From the NCBI GenBank assembly GCA_022393335.1, contig JAJEKB010000456.1, positions 39,929 to 103,928 on the forward strand: DNA of 64,000 bases. Reading direction: 5' to 3'. Under the pieces are notes generated by a model. That model did not search any database and was not told where the DNA came from. It saw nothing but the letters and a program-made list of their open reading frames with translations. Positions within the stretch are counted from its first letter, which is position 1. Each line of letters begins with the position of its first letter. A program made the translations under genes and the position numbers. Below, in pieces: positions 23,236-34,700 of this stretch. Source of the DNA: Macrotrachela quadricornifera. Its lineage: Eukaryota; Rotifera; Eurotatoria; Philodinida; Philodinidae.

Positions 23236-26200
23236 AAAGGCTCTGATGAGGTTGACGTCCAACGTATTAGACAAATATTGATAGTTTATTAATGTTAATG
23301 AATTGCTCAATGACACAACTAATACATTTTGAGTTATTTTTCTCACTAGAAGCACTCTTATTGATAAAGTTTTTCTAAAATAATGTCGGTTTTTTCATTG
23401 CTTACAGCTATCGAAAAAAATAGGTGACTTTCAAGCATATTGACTAAATAAACATCATTAAATCTGCATCTCAATGTGTACTAGACAAGACACCCTTCTT
23501 TGAAAGATGAATTCGCATTAATAAACTATTTTACTTTTACAGATATGTATTTCAGTAGTTTGTTTGAAAATTTTGATCAAGACAATTTATTTTAATCTAG
23601 TATTATTGTAATAGATAGTTCTTTGTTAAATACCTGCTTTACAATGGACTATACCGCTAGATCTTACTGCTTTCTTTCAATAGTATAATAGTAATATATG
23701 ATACATTTTATGAAGTAGAAGAATGCAACATAGTCGAATACAAGAAAAGTTACAGTTCTCCCTAGTTGGTGCTCAGTATAATTATTGAAAAGTCAGTTCT
23801 AAAAAAATGACGCTTGTATCTGTTTCGAGCCATAGAAAAAAGATCGTAAAAAATTTGTGCAAGTTTTTTTGACTGCAGTTGTATATAAAAATATCACTAC
23901 AAGTAATATTTTTTTTCGTTTTAAAATCTTCAAATTGAATGAATCAATAAAATTTATAATGGATATTTTCAAGAAAATGTTTTATATTGTAAATATTCGG
24001 TAGTTCATGCACAATGGTTACTTATATGACAAAATATTTCAAGCAAGAGAAGTTAATGATTATTAAATTTTTATATAATTAAAATAATGATTTAAAATCA
24101 CGATCGACATAGAAAATATTTATTGTATTACTTTTTTTTATCTTATCTTGACTTTCACAGTATACAAATTATTGAGTAAATAATAATAAAATGACCGAAA
24201 AGATGTGAAAGACATATTAGAAAATGATTGTTTAATATTTAAAAAAGTCTTTGAAGAAGGATTTTCACTGCATGGAATGTTAAGAATTGTGTAACTGTCA
24301 AAGATTTATTTAATTGATTATTTTCTAAATTCAATTTATTTGTTTTTTCATGAGATGGAACAAAAATCACGTTATTTAATTTTAAATTTATAAATTTTAA
24401 AAGAAAACAGGACAAAATATTCGTTAATTCAATAACATAGTTTATGCATTACTGTAAGAAACAAAGCAATGTATCATTATTTCTCCGAAAATTTTGTTTA
24501 TAAATCTAAAAGAAAACTGTTCTCTTTGCAATGAGAATTTTTATACAATACAACTAAAAAACCTGATGCGATATTTTATCTTTAAAAAAACTATTATATG
24601 CAATTTGATATTGAATTCATTCAATGGTTCATATTTCCTATTAGTGAAAATAAAAGAAAATAAATAAATTTAACATAAATTCTCGATTAAGTCAACTTGT
24701 TTAATATAGAAAAGAAATCAAGATAATTTTCTTCAAAGTTTATTGTTGAATTAATAACAAGTAATTTTATGAAGATTTATGAGTAATTCTTTAGCTTATT
24801 TTCAAATATTCAATATATACTCACGTTGATCAAATGATTGTAGATATCTATTATATATGATCGAAACGTAATACACTTTTTTTTATAAAATTGATTTAAT
24901 AATGATTATAAATATTGATATAAAAATATTTGATCATAAATATGATTTCTAATTAATACATTGAAAAAATTTCATTCCCATATATGAATTTGAAATTTTA
25001 AAAGAATAATTATTAATCACATATTTGAATTTTTCATTAGTTTATCAATAATGTTATCTTTCTTTGGAGAACATTTTCTTTTTTTTTTGTACAATATCAT
25101 CAATGTGTGCATCGTGAATCTCCCTATTAGTTGGAAAGAAAGGAAAAAAATGTGTGTATGTAACATGATATTTCGTGCATGCATATTTTTTATAAGGTCG
25201 TTGAAAAAAAAATATTACTTGGTTAATGGAGCATGACAATAAATAAATGGTGAAAAGAATGTGATATTTCACACTAGCAAAAAAATACAAGCTTTTAAAA
25301 ACAAGGTATTCGGTTTAATATCAATACAATATTTTATCAGGTAATATTGAAGAAAAAAAACCTGAGACAAGAGAGCCATCTTATTATTTTCATTTGAAAA
25401 AAATGTTTTTTGAACATCATAAACTAAGCTAATTGAGCACCAAATTAACTATGTGTGAAGTCAGTATGTATGAAGGAGATTTCTTTTTACAAGAAAGAGC
25501 AACAAAAAGGTGTGAATATATCGAAGAAGGTCAGTTTATAAAAAAAGGCATCTATTACTATGTTGATGATGAGCGTACGGTAGTTAGGGGTAAGAATGTG
25601 AACGCGAAGTGACAGTGATGACCAGCGTCAGCTTAAAAATAACTTCAAAACTGTAACGATTAGAACGTCTTTTTATTAGATATAGTTTGGAGGAGCACAT
25701 TTTTTTGCTGCATATGTATTTAATTTAGTTCTCAACTGTCTTATTTTTTTTATGCTCTTTTTATATATTGACATGACATGATCAAGCATTGTAGAATTTT
25801 TGTTTCTTACATTGTGACACTTATCTCATCTGAATAATAATAATATCAAAATATCTGGAATTTTCATCATAGATAGAGGCTATTTAGAACTAGTACCAGT
25901 GGAAATTTCATTGATTTTAATTTAGTCAGAGCCAACTTAGGTGAAATATACTGATTGTTACGAAATTTTCAAAAATTAATTTTTTTTTAGAATTAAATGA
26001 AGGTTTAACATGTTACAATAGAATAAATCGACAGATAAATAAATGTTTTGTACAAAAGGTGTTCAGTTGTTCATCAGCTTTCAAAATATCAGATTATTTT
26101 GTGAGTAATCATAAGTATATCTAATAAAAAAGTGAAAATATCAGCCGTTACCAAAAATTATCCTACTTCCGAAAATCGTGATTCAAATGAGAAAAGGATT

Positions 26201-26677
26201 AAATTTTTGCAATAATAAACAGATATTCATCTGTAACATAAAATTCTAAATTTAATAAGCCATCCTCTATGACAAATCATCAAAATAAAATTTTTTGACG
26301 TTTCTGAAACCTACAATATTCGGGGAAAAAATCGGCGTAGTTATTTTCAAAGACTAAATACTTCACTGTGTTTAAAAGTTCATTCTGATTACAAATGTAT
26401 GTAAACATGCGTATATTTATGAAGAAAAATATCAAAAATATTTTATTATGTTAGAAACATATTCTTTTTTCGATACTAATGAAATTTTGCTGCACAGCAC
26501 CGTAAGAAAATTAATACAAAATTTAGATTAAACCATAATCAAAATGAACATATTAAATAGAGCACATCATGTTGTATCTACATATACTGTTTTTGTTTTA
26601 AAAATCACTGAAATACGTGAGCAAAACAAACTATGTGTGATTTTCGTTACGAAATTTCATTCAACATGTAAATACAA

Positions 26678-27767
26678 TACTGTGAAAAACTATAGAATCA
26701 CTAAGTTAAGTTTAAATTTTGGTTTATCCTTTCTCAACTTGAATTGTGGAATAAAAGAGAAATTCTACTGGTATATGTATTCGAATAGGCTCTAGTAGAA
26801 TATTATATCAAATCTATAGATCAGTAGAATAATTATCACGAAAACTTTGCAAAACGATTTACACTTGAAATAAAAATAGTATATTAGTAATCAAGCAAAA
26901 ATGGCTTGAAAATATCATCTCAGTTGACGAATCAGGCTGGAATATTCGATATATAGATGAGATTATTTCTTTGACGATAGATTCAGAAAGAGTAGATATT
27001 TTTGTACAAAATGAGACGTTTTGATATTCAATGCACAGTTTCTTTTCCAACTTAGATACGCTATCAATCATAATAGATGACAATGAGATTCAAAGCAGTC
27101 CTATAAAAATCAACGATGATTAAAAATACTATGACTTAAAGTCGTTTTTAGTGAGTCTCCTTGATTCTGTAGAATTTCAAGTGGTATTTTTTGATTTGTA
27201 ACCCATTTATTTTTCAGTGGAATCATATGAGCTACACGAAGTAATGAAGCTTATCGACATGCGAAAACTGTATTTCTATTTTTATTTTTGATACCGTGTC
27301 TAAGTTTGAAATGGAACTGTGTATTAAAAATCAGAACGTCTCATTTTGTACAAAAATATCTACTCTTTTTGAATCTATCGTCAAAAAGATAGGTGATATT
27401 TTCAAACCATTTTTAATTGATTACTAACATGCTATTTTCATTTCAGGCGTAAATTGTTTTTCAAAGTTTTCGGGATAACTCTATTGATTTATAAGACTTA
27501 CAATTTTATAGTCAAATTCCTTTTTGATCCGAAAATGATCAGAAGTCAAAGCTGATTCTATTACTTTTCACAGCCCAAAACCAACCAATTTCAATAAATC
27601 TTGAATGTCTCGAATCAAAACATAGTAGTCAAGGATTTGGCATAATATTTCACTAGAGCCTATTCGAGCACATATACCAGAGTTTCTCTTTTATTCAACA
27701 ATTTAAGTTAGTAAAGAATAAGCTAAAACTTAAATTTAACATAGTGACTCCATGATTTTTCACAGTA
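26678..27767. mobile_element. Foldback/MITE-like element with long inverted arms and TA ends
   Basis: The left arm (about 26678-27070) and right arm (about 27284-27767) are inverted copies. The ends are TACTGTGAAAAA (left) and the same word in reverse complement on the right. Further matches include cgaataggctctagt, acgaaaactttg / ccgaaaactttg, gtagatatttttgtacaaaa and aacttaga. The outermost TA on both sides is compatible with a Tc1/mariner-type TA target duplication. The right arm carries extra sequence of roughly 100 bp. No transposase frame survives, so it is a non-autonomous or decayed DNA element. Confidence 0.75.
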
Positions 27768-28249
27768 CTATAGTTTAGGAACATATAATAGTGATTCATG
27801 AGTATCTAATTGTTATATGAAGATTTTATGCTGAAGAAACAAGTTGTCTTCTATAAATTATTGTTTCATTGAAGAATTATTCTGTTGTCTATCAAATCTT
27901 TTCAAAGACGTATTTCACCAATATCGTTTACCTACATTATCGAATTAATTACTCTTAAGTAAGATTTCATATGTTTAAAGCAATTAAGGTTGCACAGAAA
28001 TAGAAATGCTTCTGTTTCACACATTATTGGCAATACTCTTTCCAAGATTAGACATAGTTCTCTTTCATTTTAAGTCCGATTTCTACTTATCTGTAGGTGA
28101 CCATTACATAGTCATGCCAATATAACTAATTAGATGCTCAATTATCCTTGTATTGGATGTTCAAAATGCAATTTGTTGATTTTTATCTTACGATAGTATA
28201 ATTTGTTTCTATTATTTAGCTTCACAACACTTACATCTTAATAAATAAT

Positions 28250-31200
28250 ATGCATAAATTAAAAAACAAGATAGGTGCTATTTTTAGCAGTAAGAAGAAC
28301 AAAGAACCATCGTTATTTTCTAAAAATACTAGTGGAAGCACAAAACCATTACGCCGTGTAAATATTCGTCCGGTTCAAAACTTCTTACTGATTTGGCTTG
28401 ACAGCAGTATTGATGGAGTTAATGGTAGCGATTATATCAATACAATATCCAAATTACGTGAAATTGTGAATACTGTACGTACATTCACCACAGTGGATGA
28501 ATGTATTAATTTCATTAGTAGCATTGAAAACGAGAAGATATTCATAATTTCATCCGGTACACTTGGACAAACAACAGTCCCTGTTGTTCATGAAATGCCA
28601 CAGATTAGTAAGATTTATATTTTTTGTCAAAACAAAGCTCGCCATGAACAATGGGCGAAAAATTGGCCAAAAGTGCAAGGTGTCTTCATAGACATTCAAC
28701 CAATCTATGAAGCATTAAAACAGGCCACGTACGAATGTGATCAAAACACCATTTCAATGAGTTTCATAGCCACAAATGATGATGTAAAAAATAAAAATCT
28801 TGACCAACTCGATCAATCCTTTATGTATACTCAAATACTAAAGGAAATCCTTTTAACAATTGATTTTGAACAACAGCACATCAACGACTACATTGTCTAC
28901 TGCCGTGAACAATTCGCTGGTAACGCAAGCGAATTAAAAAATATTGACAAACTAGAAAAAGAATATCACAAACATCGTCCAATCTGGTGGTATACTTATC
29001 AATGTTTTCTTTGTTCTATGTTAAATCATTCATTACGAATGATGGAAACAGACCTCATTGTGAATATGGGCTTCTTCGTTAAAGATCTTCATAAGCACAT
29101 TGAAAAACTTTACTTCAAACAATATGTTGGTCTAACGCATTCTAACGAATTCACGGTATATCGTGGTCAAGGTCTTTCACAAAAAGAGTTTGATAAATTA
29201 TTCAAAACAAAAGATGGTTTATTATCTTTTAATACTTTTTTATCCACTAATATGAATCGTCAAGTATCTCTTAATTTTGCTCGTGAGACAATGCAAAGTT
29301 CTGATTTGATGGGAATTTTATTTATCATGAAAATTGATCCGTCTATACCATCAACACCTTTTGCCAACGTTCGCGATGTTAGTTATTTTAAAGGTGAAGA
29401 AGAAATTCTCTTCTCCATGCATTCTGTGTTTCGAATTCGAGACATCCAACAAATAGATAATAATAATGATCGTCTCTGGGAAGTGAAATTAACATTAACC
29501 AGCGATAATGATCCCGATTTACATAGTTTAATTGAGCAAATACGCAAAGAGACACATTCAAATAAAAAAGGATGGTACCCTGTAGGTAATTTATTAATTA
29601 AACTTAAACAATTCGATAAAGCTCAACAGGTGTTTGAAATTATGCTTGATCAAAAACTTGATGAGTTTGAAAAAGCACATATTTATCACATGCTTGGAAT
29701 GATTAAGGATGGTCAAGGAGAATATACACAAGCACTTGCATATTATGAAAAAGCCCTTGAAATACGACAAAGAACTCTTCATCAAAATCATCCAAATTTG
29801 GCTAATTCTTACAGTAATATTGGTTTAGTGTATAACAATATTGGAGATTATTCAAAAGCACTTTTATATTATGAAAAAGCATTTCAAATAGAACAAAAAA
29901 GTCTTCCTCCAAATCATCCTGATTTGGCTATTTCCTACAGCAATATTGGTTTGATGTATAACAATATAGGAGATTATTCAAAAGCACTTTCATATTATGA
30001 AAAAACGCTTGAAATTGAACAAAAAACTCTTCCTCCAAATCATCCAAGTTTGGCTACTTCTTATAATAATATTGGCTTAGTATATAATAACATGGGTGAT
30101 TATTCAAAAGCACTTTCATATTATGAAAAAGTACTTGAAATTGAACAAAAAACTCTTCCTCAAAATCATCCTGATTTGGCTATTTCTTACAGTAATATTG
30201 GTTTAGTGTGTGACAACACAGGTGATTATTTAAGAGCACTTTCATTTCATAAAAAAGCACTGGAAATACAACAGAAAACGCTTCCTCAAAATCATCCTGA
30301 TTTGGCTAATTCTTATAATAATATTGGTAGTGTGTATGACAACACGGGCGATTATTCAAATGCACTTTCATATTATGAAAAAGCACTTGAAATTCTACAA
30401 AAGGCTCTTCCTCAAAATCATCCTGATTTAGCCCAATCTTACAATAATATTGGTTTGTTATATAACAAGATGGGTGATTATTCACAGGCACTTTCATATT
30501 ATGAAAAAGGACTTGACATACGACAAATAACCCTTTCTCAAAATCATCCAAGTCTGGCTACTTCTTACAATAATATTGGTTTCGTATATGACAACATGTG
30601 TGATCATTCAAAAGCACTTTCATATTTTGAAAAAGCACTTGAAATAGAACAAAAAACTCTTCCTGAAAATCATCCAAGTTTGGCTACTTCTAACAATAAT
30701 ATTGGCTTGGTGTATGACAACATAGGTAATTATTCAAAAGCACTTTCACATTATGAAAAAGCACTTGAAATTCTACAAAAAACTCTTCCTCAAAATCATC
30801 TTCATATGGCTAATTCTTACAATAATATTGGTGGTGTGTATGACAACATGGATGATTATTCAAATGCACTTTTATATTATGAAAAAGCACTTGAAATTCG
30901 ACAAAGAACTCTTCCTCCAAATCATCCTGATTTGGCTCAATCTTACCATAATATTGGTTTGGTGTACAACAATATGGGTGATTATTCAAAAGCACTTTCA
31001 TCTCATGAAAAAGCACTTGCAATACGACAGAAAACTCTTCCTCAAAATTATCCTGATTTGGCTATTTCTTACAGTAATATTGGTTTGATGTATGATAACA
31101 TGAGTGATTATTCAAAAGCACTTCCATATTTTGAAAAAGCACTTAAAATTGTACAAAAAACTCTTCCTCAAGATCATCCTGATTTGGCTACTTCTTACAA

Positions 31201-31735
31201 TAATATTGGTTCTATTTATGACAACATGGGTGATTATTCAAAAGCGCTTTCATATTATGAAAAAGCACTTGAAATTCTACACAAGACTCTTCCTCAAAAT
31301 CATCCTCATTTGGCTACTTCTTACAGTAATATTGGTTTGGTGTGTGACAACATGGGTGATTATTCAAAAGCACTTTCATCTCATGAAAAAGCATTGGAAA
31401 TACAACAGCAAACGCTTCCTCAAAATCATCCTGATTTGGCTAATTCTTATAATAATATTGGTTTGGTATATGATAACATGAGTGATTATTCAAAAGCACT
31501 TTCATATTATGAAAAAGCACTTGAAATAGAGCAAAAAAATCTTCCTGAAAATCATTCTGATTTGGCTAATTCTTATAGTTATATAGGTGGTGTATATGAG
31601 AAGAAGGGTGACTATAAAAAAGCACTTTCATTTTATCAACGTGCTCAAGATATAGGACAACGTGTACTACCTGAAAATGATCCACATCTTCAAATATATA
31701 AGAAAAACGTGGACATTGTAAAAAAGAAATTGTAA
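28250..31735 (+). CDS. ADP-ribosyltransferase (R-S-E type) fused to a 16-unit TPR array, 1161 aa, intronless
   Basis: This is a single open frame from ATG 28250 to TAA 31733-31735. Residues about 40-160 form an alpha/beta domain of unknown role (FLLIWLDSSIDG…KIYIFCQNKA). Residues about 290-415 show an arginine-specific-type ART core: YRGQ (R305), FLSTN (S332) and KGEEEILF (E383 and E385, the E-x-E pair), so catalysis looks intact. From about 440 to 1140 there is a helical TPR region with 16 kinesin-light-chain-like 42-residue units (consensus NHPDLATSYNNIG, then GDYSKALSYYEKALEI). ART-TPR proteins of this form are common in bdelloids; the substrate is unknown, and the TPRs presumably choose a partner. 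Being intronless beside intron-dense genes suggests retroposition, gene transfer or recent expansion. There is no signal peptide or membrane helix. Confidence 0.92.
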   Translation: MHKLKNKIGAIFSSKKNKEPSLFSKNTSGSTKPLRRVNIRPVQNFLLIWLDSSIDGVNGSDYINTISKLREIVNTVRTFTTVDECINFISSIENEKIFIISSGTLGQTTVPVVHEMPQISKIYIFCQNKARHEQWAKNWPKVQGVFIDIQPIYEALKQATYECDQNTISMSFIATNDDVKNKNLDQLDQSFMYTQILKEILLTIDFEQQHINDYIVYCREQFAGNASELKNIDKLEKEYHKHRPIWWYTYQCFLCSMLNHSLRMMETDLIVNMGFFVKDLHKHIEKLYFKQYVGLTHSNEFTVYRGQGLSQKEFDKLFKTKDGLLSFNTFLSTNMNRQVSLNFARETMQSSDLMGILFIMKIDPSIPSTPFANVRDVSYFKGEEEILFSMHSVFRIRDIQQIDNNNDRLWEVKLTLTSDNDPDLHSLIEQIRKETHSNKKGWYPVGNLLIKLKQFDKAQQVFEIMLDQKLDEFEKAHIYHMLGMIKDGQGEYTQALAYYEKALEIRQRTLHQNHPNLANSYSNIGLVYNNIGDYSKALLYYEKAFQIEQKSLPPNHPDLAISYSNIGLMYNNIGDYSKALSYYEKTLEIEQKTLPPNHPSLATSYNNIGLVYNNMGDYSKALSYYEKVLEIEQKTLPQNHPDLAISYSNIGLVCDNTGDYLRALSFHKKALEIQQKTLPQNHPDLANSYNNIGSVYDNTGDYSNALSYYEKALEILQKALPQNHPDLAQSYNNIGLLYNKMGDYSQALSYYEKGLDIRQITLSQNHPSLATSYNNIGFVYDNMCDHSKALSYFEKALEIEQKTLPENHPSLATSNNNIGLVYDNIGNYSKALSHYEKALEILQKTLPQNHLHMANSYNNIGGVYDNMDDYSNALLYYEKALEIRQRTLPPNHPDLAQSYHNIGLVYNNMGDYSKALSSHEKALAIRQKTLPQNYPDLAISYSNIGLMYDNMSDYSKALPYFEKALKIVQKTLPQDHPDLATSYNNIGSIYDNMGDYSKALSYYEKALEILHKTLPQNHPHLATSYSNIGLVCDNMGDYSKALSSHEKALEIQQQTLPQNHPDLANSYNNIGLVYDNMSDYSKALSYYEKALEIEQKNLPENHSDLANSYSYIGGVYEKKGDYKKALSFYQRAQDIGQRVLPENDPHLQIYKKNVDIVKKKL
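29686..31690 (+). repeat. 126-bp tandem DNA repeat encoding the TPR array
   Basis: About 16 head-to-tail units of 126 bp (42 codons) encode the TPRs. The inner units stay very similar in DNA, for example repeated cttcctcaaaatcatcctga and gattattcaaaagcactttc, while the first and last units are diverged. This is the pattern expected from unequal exchange or gene conversion within the array. Confidence 0.9.
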
Positions 31736-34700
31736 TTGTGTATACATTTTTTCTATTTGGAAAATAAAAAAGGATTTCCTAATTTATATAATGAATTATT
31801 GTCCTGTACTTATACAACAATAATTCATTATTGAAAAGTAGTTTCTATGTATATTGACTAACTTTTACTGTTTCAAATCGAACAGTTATTCAATATATAT
31901 AGAAATAAATCATTTAATTGATGAGAAGAACAATAGAATAATTTTATTTTAGAAAACAATGACTTTTTATAGGGTTGATATTAATTAATTAATTTTATCT
32001 GACCGTTATAAAATAATCTGTTGATCATTAAATGTATGACGGTAGTGTTAATAAAATAATTAGTCGGTCATATTTTTTTTCTTCTTCTTTGTTTCACGAT
32101 CGACATCCATCTCGATAGCTGTTGTATCGTTCGATAGCTATTCATACTCCCTTGATATATCATTCTCAAAAGTTTTCTGAAGATTTAAAAAAACGGCAAA
32201 ACTTTCTTGCCAACTTAATATTAATATTTACGAAGTCTCATCAATAGAGATGTACATGCGGTGAAACTTCTGTATGTAGACACTTTTGTATTATGAATTA
32301 TGGAGGCTTTTTTCCTGTCTTACTTACGGAAAAAAAATCTGGAAAATGAACACTAGCTTAAATATACTATACTTTTTCGATTTCGTCAAAGTGATCTCTA
32401 TATAACCAAATTGACTTGATCTTTGATGACCAATAAGTCTTAAGGATAGAAAATATCAGCAGAGAGCAAACAACAATATTTAGAATGAATCAGTTAGAAA
32501 AAGAATCCACCTATACGAATCGAATAGTATCAATTATTTTCTTGCTGAAATAGTAGATAACTATGCCAGTGAAAGGATTCGGCAAAACACAATTTCCAAC
32601 TGATCGAGACATTGAGTATATCTACCAAAGTCGATTTCGCTATTGTTAAAACGGGAATCTGGACAACATGTAGTGATCAGTAAATTCAAGTCGAACATGG
32701 TTGATTTTTGATTTGAAGAAAAAAAATTTGTCACAACCATATAACTCATTTTTTAGAAAAAACTCACCAAATCTAGAGAGTTTAAGCCAGTTGTGATACG
32801 AATTATTCACGAATTCTTTCATTTTGAAAAAAAAGTATACATCTCTCTAAAGTGGGCATCGTTAGATGGTCCGCTATACATTGAAGCATTGTACCGTCAT
32901 CAAAAGTACACCTCAAATTTGAGTTTCTTGTCCTCGATTAAGTTTGATCAAATTTATTACAGATATCTGATCATATTCAGTTGTTTGGGATATCACATGT
33001 TCTAATCCTGAACTCTAACTTGCTTGAACAAAATGGAGCGACAAATATTTATTACTTTTTATGCGCAATCTTTATCGCTATACGACCATTTCTTTAAGAG
33101 AACGGAATTAGATGTTGTTCAGATGTTTCAGTTTGTTCAGCCAGTTCAATAGTATGACCAAGTGTCGATCACGTCAAACCACAATTACTTGAAAAAAAGA
33201 TATCTTTTTCAAAACTATAGGATTCCGAAGAACTTCTTAAAATATTTAAGACGACATAACTACATATCTATTTCTGCTTATGCTATAACAAGCATATAAC
33301 ACCATGTTAGCGTTCACAAGTACTTTACTGAATGGGATCTGCTAGAAGAAACTTTTAATAAAGAATTATTTTGGCTCAAGAATCGAACCATTTGACAATT
33401 TCTCAAGATACTTCAACCCTCACTTAGAGTACTTACGATAAATCTTTTAAATCAACATCTAGTCATTTCCATATATACCTTATTTTTCTGTCTACCATCT
33501 GTCACATTAGCATCCTGATGTGCACGAAAACTAGTTTACTCATAACATATTGAGTCGCAATCGAAGACTTCCAATATTTGGATAACATTGTATAGTTTTC
33601 ATCGTAGTATTCAATTTCTTTTTATTTTAACAAAATGATATATTGTTGGGTTCGTTCTCGAACCAGCATTATTTAGGTTCTTTTAGAAGTTCACCTAATC
33701 CATCTGAGACTCATTTCAAAATTATGCTTTAAAGTAACCTTCTAGTTAACATCTAGTCGTTCGTCGGTCGTCCACCGGTCGACCACTCACGACTAGCCCT
33801 TTTTCATATTTAACGCCACTATATCATTCAATATTAATTCAACTTTGACGCGACTAGATTTACCTTATCTAAATTTCTCTCGGAAAGTTGCTGGCATTTG
33901 TTAATACACTTACTAAGAAGAAACTAAAAAGGAATAACTATTTAAAAATTGCTATAAATGAAGTACATTACATTATGGCCTAGCAAAGATCTTCGTCTAT
34001 TTTGAATGTTATTTTACAATAGATATACATAAAGACTCAACAACAAGACTTCAAGCGATTACTTCATTTTTTACATATTTTTGTATAAATCTTACCCAAA
34101 GATCTGACATGTAGTAATCAACAAAGAAAATTATTTATATTAGAATCAATCTGGAACATGGATTCATGACCCTCGACTATCCTTAAGTCAAGCTTAAAAT
34201 AACAAGAAGTCATTTAAAAAAAGCTAAGAAATAGATCAAAAAAGTTTTTATTGAGTTAGAATTCGCATTTTCCGTGCTCAAGAGACTAGGATTTATTATT
34301 TTCTCATTAATAAAATAACTACCGATATTGAAAAACTACCCTCAGATTTGGTCTTCCCGTAGCCAATTATCTTCAGTGGAGTTTTATTAAATCCAACTCA
34401 TATTATTTCTTATTATTTATTTGATAAAACCAACTCAGGTTTGACTTATCAATCCACGATTATCTTGAATCAAACTTTAAAACAAAATAATAAAACGAAT
34501 TATTAATTGTTTGTTAACTTCTTATTTACCTAGAATTTAACATTAGATTCGAATTTTCTGCCATTGATTACATTTCATAAAGTTTGTTATATAATATCAC
34601 AAGTTTTTCATACCTATCTATCCGATACCATTTTCCAATTGGATTGGGTGCACAAACATACAAATAAACTTAAGAAACAACCACACATGTAAAGCTACAA

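Larger units (their letters stand above)
21233..28249. other. Gene-free, repeat-rich 7 kb interval
   Basis: It lies between the divergent NO VEIN-like and ART-TPR starts. No ORF in it shows protein-family character; the longest are under 90 codons and low-complexity AT-rich. It contains two ACGCGT-rich clusters, tRNA-like remnants, perfect AT hairpins, a long hairpin at 23148-23235 and a 1.1 kb foldback element at 26678-27767, each listed separately. 23400-26600 is AT-rich with nothing I can name. Confidence 0.7.

Noticed and set aside
25051..25290. Overlapping open frames on both strands
   Set aside because: Low-complexity AT-rich sequence, opposite-strand overlap, no family features and no splice context.
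29594..31481. Several opposite-strand and out-of-frame open frames with a 42-residue period
   Set aside because: They are shadows of the 126-bp TPR repeat in other frames.
33644..34051. TGTTGGG…CAACA stretch resembling the ends of an LTR
   Set aside because: No second copy in the window, no matching short target duplication around it, and no retroviral-type ORF nearby.
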